Shown here: positions 37,569 to 46,155 of the stretch, one piece after another
How positions within the stretch are numbered: position 1 is the first letter of the stretch
Layout of the letters: each line of letters opens with the position of its first letter
Assembly: GCA_022824365.1 (NCBI GenBank)
Contig: JAJEAA010000028.1
Location: 1 to 64,000, forward strand
Direction: 5' to 3'
Origin: Anaerolineae bacterium
GTDB lineage: Bacteria > Chloroflexota > Anaerolineae > Aggregatilineales > Phototrophicaceae
DNA: 64,000 nt
Position numbers and translations under genes: made by a program
Notes under the pieces: model-generated
What the model was told of the DNA's origin: nothing
What the model saw: only the letters and a program-made list of their open reading frames with translations
Databases searched by the model: none

Positions 37569-38473
37569 TCGGTGGCGGTGGGGTCGAAGGCATCGCGCAA
37601 ACCATCGCCGAGGATGTAGAGGCAGAGCACGACAATTGTAATCAGGAGGCCCGGGAAGATCATCAGGTGCGGCGCCTTGGTGATGAATTCCCGCGATTTG
37701 CTGAGCATGTTGCCCCAGGTGGCGGTGGGCGGCTGGACGCCCAAGCCGAGGAAACTGAGAGCGGCTTCGATGAGCATGACGATGCCGATATTGCGGGCGA
37801 GGGTGACGATGGTCAGCGAGAAGACGTTGGGCAGGATATGGACTTGCATAATGCGAAAATGCGATGCGCCAATCGCTTGGGCGCTGACGATGTATTCGCG
37901 CGAGCGGATCGAAAGTGTTTCGCCGCGGACGAGCCGCGTGGTTGGCGTCCAGGTGATGAGGACGATGATCAGGATGAGCGCTTCGGCCGTTGGCCTGAAC
38001 ACGGCTGAAATGACAATCAGCAGGACTAGCACCGGTATGGAATTGAGCGTAGTAATGATCCAGTTGACGACATCGTCGATGATGCCGCCGAGATAACCGG
38101 TGAGGATGCCCAGGGTGACGCCGATGACGAGGGCGAGGAAGGCGGACATGAAGCCGATGAAGAGCGAGACTTGCCCAGCGTACAGGAGCCGCGCCAGATG
38201 ATCCCGCCCGAGGTTGTCGGTGCCAAAAATGTGGCCCTCGCTGAACAATGGCAGGTACTTGGATTCGGATGCGTCGGTCGTATTGGGATCGACGCCGAGG
38301 GCGCCTGTGATGAGCGGCGCGGCGGCCGAAGCCACGGTCAGGAAAAGCAGAATGAAGATGGCGATCATGGAGAGGCGATCCCGCCACAAGCGAGCGAGAG
38401 CGAGATCGGTCAGCGATTTACTGCGTTGCAGGGCGACCGCTTCGGCTTTTAATTTGGTCGATTCGATTGCCAT
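37565..38473 (-). CDS. peptide/nickel-type ABC transporter permease (DppC-like)
   Basis: HIFGTDNLGRDHLARLLYAGQVSLFIGF and EAALSFLGLGVQPPTATWGNML. Confidence 0.93.
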   Translation of the reverse strand: MAIESTKLKAEAVALQRSKSLTDLALARLWRDRLSMIAIFILLFLTVASAAAPLITGALGVDPNTTDASESKYLPLFSEGHIFGTDNLGRDHLARLLYAGQVSLFIGFMSAFLALVIGVTLGILTGYLGGIIDDVVNWIITTLNSIPVLVLLIVISAVFRPTAEALILIIVLITWTPTTRLVRGETLSIRSREYIVSAQAIGASHFRIMQVHILPNVFSLTIVTLARNIGIVMLIEAALSFLGLGVQPPTATWGNMLSKSREFITKAPHLMIFPGLLITIVVLCLYILGDGLRDAFDPTATD

Positions 38474-38482
38474 CGAGGGCTC

Positions 38483-39568
38483 CTAATCAAGCCGAATGCG
38501 CGGGTCAATAAGCACGTAGAGAATATCGGACAGCAGAAAGCCGAGAATGGTGGCAATGGAGGCGAAGATGACGATGCCCATCACAACGGGATAATCTTGT
38601 TGTATGGCTGAGGTGAAGGCGATGCGGCCGACGCCGGGCCAAGCGAAGACGGTCTCTATGATGATGGCGCCGGCCCAGACATTGGTGATGATGGGACCCA
38701 GTAAGGTGGCGACCGGGATCATGGCGTTGCGCATGGCGTGGCGGAAGTTGACCACTTGTGGCGACAAGCCTTTGGCGCGCGCGGTGCGGATGTAATCCTG
38801 GCTCAGCACTTCCAGCGTTGAGGTGCGGACGTAGCGCGAAAAGAGGGCGATGAAGCCGGCGGCGAAAACGAAGGTGGGCAGTATCAGATAGACGAGACGA
38901 CTGTAAAATGGCGGGCAGACGCCGTAGAGATTCGGGACGCAGCGGCCGCCGATGGGCACGAGACCTAGCAGTACGCCGAAGATATAAAGAAGAATGTAGC
39001 CCAAATAAAAGTTTGGCACAGCATCAAAGATGACTGCCATCACGCGGGAGGTATTGTCGAATAAGCGGCCGCGCGTGACGGCGGAGATGACCCCGACGGG
39101 CACGCCAATCGCGAGCGCGGTGAGGATAGTCGCGACGCCCAGTTCAAGCGTGGCGGGCAAGTTCGCCAGGAAGATATCCAGCACCGGTTGTTTCTTTACG
39201 AATGACCGGCCGAAATCGCCGCGCAGAATGCCGTAATTGTCGCCGGGCGGTTCCGGCTCGCCATCGCCGTCTTCGTCCAGCGGCACGAGCAGCGCAAATG
39301 ATCCATCGGCGAGGCCATCGCCATCGGAATCCCAACGGAGCCAATCGTCCCCCGCCAACCAGCGCAAGTATTGGATATGGAAGGGATCGTCGATGCCCAG
39401 TTGGGCGGCGAGGCGCGCGCGGGTTTCCGCTTTGATGTTGGGCGCCAGGTAGAGGCGTTCGACAACGCTGCCCGGCGCCAGCCAAAGCAACAGGTAGGAA
39501 AGCACGGTGATGCCAAAAAATGTCGGAATGGATTGTATAAGCCGGCGAACAATGTATTTGAACATCAA
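38483..39568 (-). CDS. peptide/nickel-type ABC transporter permease (DppB-like) with Asp-rich loop insertion
   Basis: RRLIQSIPTFFGITVLSYLLLWLAPGS, YIRTARAKGLSPQVVNFRHAMRNAMIPV; insertion DSDGDGLADG...DEDGDGEPEPPGD. Confidence 0.93.
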   Translation of the reverse strand: MMFKYIVRRLIQSIPTFFGITVLSYLLLWLAPGSVVERLYLAPNIKAETRARLAAQLGIDDPFHIQYLRWLAGDDWLRWDSDGDGLADGSFALLVPLDEDGDGEPEPPGDNYGILRGDFGRSFVKKQPVLDIFLANLPATLELGVATILTALAIGVPVGVISAVTRGRLFDNTSRVMAVIFDAVPNFYLGYILLYIFGVLLGLVPIGGRCVPNLYGVCPPFYSRLVYLILPTFVFAAGFIALFSRYVRTSTLEVLSQDYIRTARAKGLSPQVVNFRHAMRNAMIPVATLLGPIITNVWAGAIIIETVFAWPGVGRIAFTSAIQQDYPVVMGIVIFASIATILGFLLSDILYVLIDPRIRLD

Positions 39569-39606
39569 TTGAACTCGATAGTAATTCAGCCGCTAGTGTG
39601 ACAAGA

Positions 39607-39639
39607 AGGAACGCGCTGGCCTAAAGCCAGCACGCTCCT
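39607..39639 (-). promoter_or_regulatory. intercistronic stem-loop between solute-binding protein and permease genes
   Basis: Minus strand AGGAGCGTGCTGGC-TTTAG-GCCAGCGCGTTCCT forms 14 bp including 2 G-U pairs. Confidence 0.75.
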
Positions 39640-39660
39640 GTTGTTTACTCTGCCCGCAGG

Positions 39661-41391
39661 CTACGAGGATATGACCAGGTCAGCCATGTTGGCATAGCGC
39701 GTCTCGGCGTATGGGTGCCAATTCTGCACATCGTTGGATTCGGCATACATGGAGAAAGGCGCGAAGAGCCACCACCAAGGCAGTTCGTCATGCAGGATCT
39801 GGCTGATCTCGTGATAAAGCGCCTGACGCTCGGCCAAGTCACAGCCGGGCAGGGAGAGCGCCTCATCATAGAGTTCGGTGACGCGGTCATTGCGGTAGGA
39901 GACGAAGTTGAATCCGCCGCCGACCGTATCCCCAACCGGCGTGAAGACATTGCGCGCGTCCGTGTCTTGAGCCAGATTGGTGAAGCCGATCATGATGGCG
40001 TCAAAGTCCTGGCCCAGCAGGAAGGTGACGAGGGCGCCGAATTCCTGGGTCTGGAAATCGACGTCAATGCCGATCTGCCCCAGTTGATCCTGGATGATCG
40101 TGCCGGCTGCCTCACGAACCAGGTTGCCGGAGTTGGTCAGCATTTCAAAGCTGAATTCGGTTCCGGCTTCGGCATAGAGGGCGTCTTCGGTAGCGACCAG
40201 GGGCGTGGACGAGTCGTCATCGTGATCGACAAAGCCGGCCTCCGCCAGGAGCGCCAGGGCGGCATCCGGATCGTAGGGCCAGGGTTCGATGCTGGAATCG
40301 TAGCCCCAGAGGGCGGGCGTTCCGAAGCTGTTCACCTGGATCGCTTCGCCTTCAGCGGCGCCTTCAATGATGTCGTCATAGTTCACCGCTTGGGCGATGG
40401 CTTGACGAACGCGGACATCGCCGAAGAGCGGATGTACGCCTTGGTCGATGGGATTGCCGTCTTCATCCTGGCCGTTGGCCGGATTGTTGCGGTCGGCGAG
40501 GTTGAAGCCGACGAAGGTCAAACCGTCATCGACATATTCGAAGGTCTGGAATTCCCCTGCTTCGGAGCGGTCGCGGAATTCCTGCATACGCGCGGCGGGC
40601 ACGGAAGCCGAGCCGGCGGTGCCGACGGAGTTGACCTCGCCAGCCAGGAACTGCTCAATGCCCACAAGTTGATCCGGCACATTGCGGACGATGTAACCTT
40701 CGGGGGAGACGGGCATCCGGTGGTTGCCGTTGCGGATCAGACTGGTCTGTTCGTCAGGCACGAGGGCGCCGAAGTTGAATACGCCGGAGGTGACGTCCGG
40801 GTTCTTGTTGTATTCAAGATCGTTCATGGTGGCGAAATCGCCCTCAAGCAACGGTTCAATGGCGTGCTGCGGCAAGATGCCGAAGTCATCGAGTTCATCA
40901 ATAGCGCGGCAGGAGGCTAGCTTGAGCGTGATTTCGAGGGTCGTGTCGTCGATGGCTTCGACGCCTTCCACGCTTTGCAGCACGCTCCCGCGAGGCGACG
41001 AGGTTTCGCCGCTGGCCAAGGCATCGAAGGTGAACTTGTAGTCATGAGCGGTGACGGGCGCGCCATCGTTCCAGGTGACATCGTCGCGCAAGTTAAAAGT
41101 ATAGACGAGGCCATCATCGGAAGCAGTCCAATCAAGGGCGAGGCCGTTGTCCTGGTCATTGCGCCCGGCTTTCATCGGCGCGCGCGTTTCGGGGTCAATA
41201 TTGTAGAGGCTGGGGAAGAGAAACTCGACCAGATTGAGATCAACGGTATTGTTCGTCAGCAGGGGATTAATCGTGGTGGGATCCCCGCCGAAGTTGGTGC
41301 CGATTAGAATGCCTCCATCTTGCGCGCTCGCCCCCACCGCGAAAAGCGAGACGAATACCGCGAGAAAGAGGATTCGTGCCAATTTATTCAT
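39661..41391 (-). CDS. family 5 extracellular solute-binding protein (peptide ABC transporter)
   Basis: Signal peptide MNKLARILFLAVFVSLFAVGASA; TNFGGDPTTINPLL; DVRVRQAIAQAVNYDDII. Confidence 0.93.
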   Translation of the reverse strand: MNKLARILFLAVFVSLFAVGASAQDGGILIGTNFGGDPTTINPLLTNNTVDLNLVEFLFPSLYNIDPETRAPMKAGRNDQDNGLALDWTASDDGLVYTFNLRDDVTWNDGAPVTAHDYKFTFDALASGETSSPRGSVLQSVEGVEAIDDTTLEITLKLASCRAIDELDDFGILPQHAIEPLLEGDFATMNDLEYNKNPDVTSGVFNFGALVPDEQTSLIRNGNHRMPVSPEGYIVRNVPDQLVGIEQFLAGEVNSVGTAGSASVPAARMQEFRDRSEAGEFQTFEYVDDGLTFVGFNLADRNNPANGQDEDGNPIDQGVHPLFGDVRVRQAIAQAVNYDDIIEGAAEGEAIQVNSFGTPALWGYDSSIEPWPYDPDAALALLAEAGFVDHDDDSSTPLVATEDALYAEAGTEFSFEMLTNSGNLVREAAGTIIQDQLGQIGIDVDFQTQEFGALVTFLLGQDFDAIMIGFTNLAQDTDARNVFTPVGDTVGGGFNFVSYRNDRVTELYDEALSLPGCDLAERQALYHEISQILHDELPWWWLFAPFSMYAESNDVQNWHPYAETRYANMADLVISS

Positions 41392-41537
41392 GTTTCGCTC
41401 CTTTTTCACTAGCTTGCTTATTGAAGAGATATGCTTCGCTTGTGCGCAAGTATACCAACATTCTCGGCACTTACGCCATATTCGAACGAAGATTAGATTA
41501 ATCGGCTACGGGCGTTTAGCATGACGGTTTCCGCCGG

Positions 41538-42959
41538 TCAAAAGAGTTGAACGGTCGGAGACCATTCCATATCCGCGTCAAAGGGATAACAGGGGCGGCT
41601 GATGCGCTTGAACGAAAGGGCGAGCAAATCCTGGTTGACCGCGCCCGGCGAAAGCGCGAGAGTGTTCTTCTTCGCCATGGCTTTTAGCTCAGGCACAAGA
41701 TAGCCAATCTTGACGGCGATGATCTGGCGCTCTTCCGGAGTGATGTTCAAATCGAGGAATTGCTGCCGGCGCTGAAAGGATGCGCGCCGAGCCGTCAGAA
41801 TCACGCGGATGCCATTGGCATTCAGCAGAACTTGGGGATTGCGCGGATCGGGCTTGATGAATTCGACCGCGCCGGTGATGGATAGCGGCTTGGAATTCAG
41901 ATGGTCCAGCTTGCCGCCGATGACGAGGTCCACGGTAGCGCCTTGTCCCGCATCGAGGCAGCGCTGGACAGCAGCCGCGTCGGTTATGGCGGCGTAGACG
42001 AGGTCGGCCGGCTGATGATGCAGGGCGCGCTCGAGAAAGTCGGTGACATCGCCGGCGCCGCCAGCGGTGATGTTGTCGCCCGAATCACTTATGATTACGG
42101 GTCTGGCGGTCTCCGCCATTGCCCGCCGGAGGCAATCGTCGATGGAGAGCGCCTCGACGCCGAAGCGGAAGTCGGCGCGCCGCTGCCAGTAGAGCGCGGC
42201 GAGGTTGCTGGCGGCGGCTGAGATAGCTTTGTCGTCCTGGCCAATAGCGATGGCGCAGGCGGTCATCCGTGGCTCATCAGCCCAGACGTAGCCGACCTGG
42301 ATGGTGGCGTCCATAACGGCGTCGCCATCGATTTCCTCCGGGATCGCGGCGTAGATCGATTTGCCGGGTTCCCATTCCGTACTGGTTTTTTCGCCGGGCA
42401 GGCCGACCGGAATCTTGACGAAGGCTTTGCGCGGGACTATCCCCTCGCGCAGGCAGCGCAGCAAAAGCGAGACAGCTCGTTCGCGCGTCTCCACTGTGTC
42501 GATATGCGGCGCGGTTCGGTAGCCGGTGATGATATCGAGTTGGTCCATGATCCGTTCGGAGACGTTGCCATGCAGATCGTAGCTGGCTGAAATGAGGCAA
42601 TCGGGACCGACAAGCGCGCGGATGGCGCTGATCCAATCGCCTTCGGCGTCGAGCATATCGCTGACGTAGAGCGCGCCGTGCATATCCAGGTAGACGCCGT
42701 CCAGCGGGAGCAAAGCGCGTAGCCTTTCGAGCAGTTCAGATTTGATGGCGGCGTAGGCGCTGGCTTCGACCGGTCCGCCAGGCAGGGCTTTGGCTGTTAC
42801 CGTGCCGAAGAATTCGGCTTCGGGAAAGGCGGTCAGGAAAGGGTAGAGTTCGGCGAACTGCGGGTCTTCTTGCCGCAGGAGGCGAAAGTCTTCAAGCCTG
42901 GTCGGCAGCGGCGAAAAAGTGCAACTCTCGTTGGCGATGCCGCCAATTGCGATTCTCAT
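41538..42959 (-). CDS. M81 family metallopeptidase (microcystinase MlrC-like)
   Basis: IAIGGIANESCTFSPLPT, GVYLDMHGALYVSD, SASYDLHGNVSERI, SDSGDNITAGGAGD. Confidence 0.92.
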   Translation of the reverse strand: MRIAIGGIANESCTFSPLPTRLEDFRLLRQEDPQFAELYPFLTAFPEAEFFGTVTAKALPGGPVEASAYAAIKSELLERLRALLPLDGVYLDMHGALYVSDMLDAEGDWISAIRALVGPDCLISASYDLHGNVSERIMDQLDIITGYRTAPHIDTVETRERAVSLLLRCLREGIVPRKAFVKIPVGLPGEKTSTEWEPGKSIYAAIPEEIDGDAVMDATIQVGYVWADEPRMTACAIAIGQDDKAISAAASNLAALYWQRRADFRFGVEALSIDDCLRRAMAETARPVIISDSGDNITAGGAGDVTDFLERALHHQPADLVYAAITDAAAVQRCLDAGQGATVDLVIGGKLDHLNSKPLSITGAVEFIKPDPRNPQVLLNANGIRVILTARRASFQRRQQFLDLNITPEERQIIAVKIGYLVPELKAMAKKNTLALSPGAVNQDLLALSFKRISRPCYPFDADMEWSPTVQLF

Positions 42960-43912
42960 TAGGGCTGTCCTTCGTTCTGGTGATACCAGACTAATGCGGC
43001 GGCGCCAAGCGCGCCGTCAACAAGCTGCGAGAGTGAGATGCTCGTCGCTTCATAGTTTAGCGGCAGGCTGCGCGCGCGCAAAACCGATAGCGTTCGCGGC
43101 TCGAGCAGATGCCAGGTAGCGTGGATGAGACCGCCGCCGATGACGAGCAGCTTCGGATTAAACAGGTTGACGCACCAGGCGCAGGCGATGCCAAGGGCCT
43201 CAGCTGCTATGTCCAGGATGTGAGTCGCGAGCGCGTCGCCCTTTTCGGCGGCGCCTATGATCGCGCGGGTTGAGAGCGCCTCAGAGGACAAGCAAGTGTC
43301 GACGCCCCCCGCAAGATGTTGACGCGCGTGGGCGATCAGAGCTTTGCCGGATATCGACATTTCCAAACAGCCCCGCTGCCCGCATGTGCATTGACGACCG
43401 TTAACCGGATCCAGCGATACATGGCCGATCTCCATTTCCGAAGCCGAGGCGCCCCGCAACAGGCGATTGTCGATCATCACCGCGCCGCCCACTCCCGTTC
43501 CCACAGTGAGGTAGACGAAGTTCGCCACACCCTGCGCGCGGCCGTAGCGCTGCTCGCCGATTGCGCCGACGTTGACATCGTTGGCGATATAGATCGGCGG
43601 CGATTTGGTCAAGCGCGTGGATATGGCGTCGCGGATAGGAACGCCTTCCCAGCCGAGGTTGGCGGCATGCAGAGCGATACCGCGCTCGGCATCCACGGGA
43701 CCGGGTAGGCCGATGCCGATGCCGCAGATCATGCTGTAGGCCTCCAGATAGGGATTGAGCAAGCTCGCGATACGATCGGCGGTTTTGTCGAAGGAGTCGT
43801 CCGCCGAAGTAGGCAACGTGTCGGAGGCGAATACTCTGCCAGCGCGGTCGGCGACGACAAAAGCCATCTTGGTGCCACCGATATCCACGCCAATCGTCAA
43901 CTCAGAAGCCAC
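42959..43912 (-). CDS. ROK family sugar kinase
   Basis: TIGVDIGGTKMAFVVAD, CTCGQRGCLEMSISGKAL zinc-site motif. Confidence 0.93.
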   Translation of the reverse strand: MASELTIGVDIGGTKMAFVVADRAGRVFASDTLPTSADDSFDKTADRIASLLNPYLEAYSMICGIGIGLPGPVDAERGIALHAANLGWEGVPIRDAISTRLTKSPPIYIANDVNVGAIGEQRYGRAQGVANFVYLTVGTGVGGAVMIDNRLLRGASASEMEIGHVSLDPVNGRQCTCGQRGCLEMSISGKALIAHARQHLAGGVDTCLSSEALSTRAIIGAAEKGDALATHILDIAAEALGIACAWCVNLFNPKLLVIGGGLIHATWHLLEPRTLSVLRARSLPLNYEATSISLSQLVDGALGAAALVWYHQNEGQP

Positions 43913-43943
43913 AATGTTATCCTGTCGTTGAGTCCCGCTTTGA

Positions 43944-44114
43944 TCAGCGGTTGATAAACCTGGCCGTCAAAGCGACGAGAAGGAGAAGTATTGCGCCGAC
44001 GCAGATCGACATAAGCGTCACGAAGTATTCGGGCGAGTCGGGCGGGACGATCAAGAGCAGTAGCAGCGACGCGCCGATGATGAAGCTGGCGATGGTGTAA
44101 AAGACCTTCAGCAT
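43944..44114 (-). CDS. small two-TM membrane protein
   Basis: MLKVFYTIASFIIGASLLLLLIVPPDSPEYFVTLMSICVGAILLLLVALTARFINR; ATG 1 nt after the upstream stop (alternative start 44126). Confidence 0.55.
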   Translation of the reverse strand: MLKVFYTIASFIIGASLLLLLIVPPDSPEYFVTLMSICVGAILLLLVALTARFINR

Positions 44115-44115
44115 G

Positions 44116-45129
44116 TTAGGCGTCATGCAACACCAATTCCTGGCCCCGTTCAAGCGGGATGCAAGCGACTTCCGCTTCCGATTTCGCGGCTGGTAGTGAA
44201 ATTAGCTGTGGGATGGTCTCGTCGCAGACGCCTTCGACAAACCAGGGGCAGCGCGGATGGAAAGAACAGCCAGGCGGCAATTCCGTCAGGCGCGGGATAT
44301 CTTCGCTGCGGAGTTGAATATGCTGTTTGTTGCGCGTCTTTTCCGGATCCGGCTCGGGAATGGCGGATAGCAAGACTTTGGTATAAGGATGCTGGGGATT
44401 GCGAATGATCTCTTGTGTCTTGCCAAGCTCGACCAGACGCCCGAGGTACATGACGCCGATGCGTCCCTCCCAGGCGAAGTATTTCGCCAGCGCCAAGTCA
44501 TGCGTGATGAAGACGATAGTCACGCCTAGCCGGTCCCGCAAGTCCATCATCATTTGCAGCAAACCGATGCGTATGGACACATCAACCATGCTGACGGATT
44601 CGTCGGCCACTATCAGCGACGGCTCGGTGGTCAGGGCGCGGGCGATGCTCACGCGCTGTCGCTGACCGCCGCTGAGTTGATGCGGGTATTTGTCGATGAA
44701 GTCTTCGACGGGCGTTAAGTCAACCAGATCCAGCAATTCGTGGACCCGTTGCCGCAGGCCCCGGCGGCCGCCAGCGAGGCCATGTGTGAGCAAGGGATAG
44801 CTGAGCGTCTCGGAGACCGTATGCGTCGGATTCAGCGAGGCGTAAGGGTCTTGGTGGATGATCTGAACCGAGCGGCGAAAGCGGCGATATTCCGCGCCCC
44901 GTAACCTGGCAACGTCTTTGCCTTCGAACTCAATCGCGCCGGCGCTGGGCGGAAGCAGGTCGCAGATGATCTTGCCGGTGGTCGTCTTGCCACAGCCGCT
45001 CTCGCCAACTAGGCAGAGGAATTCCAGATTGTTCACGGCGAAGTTGATGTCTTGCAAGACGGGAATGACTTCGCGCCCTCGTTTGAAGCTGCGGTATACA
45101 TGTTTAAGTTCCAGGATGGGCGGGGGCAT
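44116..45129 (-). CDS. oligopeptide ABC transporter ATP-binding protein (DppF-like)
   Basis: Walker [31 protein letters not shown]-terminal oligo_HPY CSFHPRCPWF. Confidence 0.95.
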   Translation of the reverse strand: MPPPILELKHVYRSFKRGREVIPVLQDINFAVNNLEFLCLVGESGCGKTTTGKIICDLLPPSAGAIEFEGKDVARLRGAEYRRFRRSVQIIHQDPYASLNPTHTVSETLSYPLLTHGLAGGRRGLRQRVHELLDLVDLTPVEDFIDKYPHQLSGGQRQRVSIARALTTEPSLIVADESVSMVDVSIRIGLLQMMMDLRDRLGVTIVFITHDLALAKYFAWEGRIGVMYLGRLVELGKTQEIIRNPQHPYTKVLLSAIPEPDPEKTRNKQHIQLRSEDIPRLTELPPGCSFHPRCPWFVEGVCDETIPQLISLPAAKSEAEVACIPLERGQELVLHDA

Positions 45130-46145
45130 TAGACCGGCTCCTTGCGGCTCTCGAGCAGGCGGTCTTTGTGCCAGCAGGCGGCCAGGTGCGTACCGATGTC
45201 CTGCTCCAGCGGCGGGTCTTCTTTCTTGCAGGCATCGGTGGCGAAGCCGCAGCGGGGATGGAATTTGCAGCCTGCCGGCGGATTGATGAGGTTGGGCGGC
45301 GAGCCGGGTATGCTCTGCAAATGGTCTTGCATGTGCCCCAGAGTCGGCACGGAGGTGAGCAGGCCGTATGTATAGGGATGCAAGGAGCGATAGAAGATGT
45401 CGTTAACGGGACCAATCTCCACGATTTCGCCGGCGTAAACCGTGGCGACAGTATCGGCCATTTCGGCTGCCAGCGACAAATCATGACTGATGAATATGAT
45501 GCTGAAGCGCAATTGACGCTGCATGTCGTTTAGCACATCAATGATGGCGCGCTGGGTGAGGATGTCGAGCGCGGTCGTCGGCTCGTCGAGAATCACAATT
45601 TGCGGATTGAGCAAGACGCCCAGCGCCAGCAATGTGCGCTGTTTCATGCCGCCGCTGAGCTCGTGCGGATAGGCGTCGTAGACGCGCTCCGGATCGAGGC
45701 GGACGAGCTCCAGCAGCTTCAAGGCGCGTTCGCGGATGGCGGCTTTGTCCGTCCAACCATGGGATTGGGCGGTGTCTTCAAATTGCCGCCGGACCTTGAG
45801 CACAGGATTAAAGGCGTTTTGCGCGCCCTGGAAAACCATGGCGCAGTCCTTCCAGCGAAATTCCCTCAATTGCCGATTGCTCAGCTTGAGAACATCCTGG
45901 ACGCTGCCGTCCCGCTGGTAGTGGATATGCCCGCTGGTGATGACGGCATTCTTTGGCAATTTGCGGATCAGCGCCAGGCTAATGGTCGTTTTGCCGCTGC
46001 CGCTTTCGCCGATCAGCGCCAGCGCTTCGCCGGGGTGCAAATCAAAGGACGCCTGGCTGGTCGCCTTGACATCGCCGCGTTTAGTGCGATAGACGATCGA
46101 AAGATCTTCAACCCGCAGCACTGCCTCATGCGCTTGCTCGGACAT
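45129..46145 (-). CDS. oligopeptide ABC transporter ATP-binding protein (DppD-like)
   Basis: GESGSGKTTISLALI, LSGGMKQRTLLAL, CKFHPRCGFA; ATG at 46145. Confidence 0.95.
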   Translation of the reverse strand: MSEQAHEAVLRVEDLSIVYRTKRGDVKATSQASFDLHPGEALALIGESGSGKTTISLALIRKLPKNAVITSGHIHYQRDGSVQDVLKLSNRQLREFRWKDCAMVFQGAQNAFNPVLKVRRQFEDTAQSHGWTDKAAIRERALKLLELVRLDPERVYDAYPHELSGGMKQRTLLALGVLLNPQIVILDEPTTALDILTQRAIIDVLNDMQRQLRFSIIFISHDLSLAAEMADTVATVYAGEIVEIGPVNDIFYRSLHPYTYGLLTSVPTLGHMQDHLQSIPGSPPNLINPPAGCKFHPRCGFATDACKKEDPPLEQDIGTHLAACWHKDRLLESRKEPV

Positions 46146-46155
46146 TGCCGCCCCT

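Noticed and set aside
39715-40920. 401-aa plus-strand ORF antisense to the other SBP gene
   Set aside because: Same reasoning; composition reflects complement of a GC-rich coding frame.
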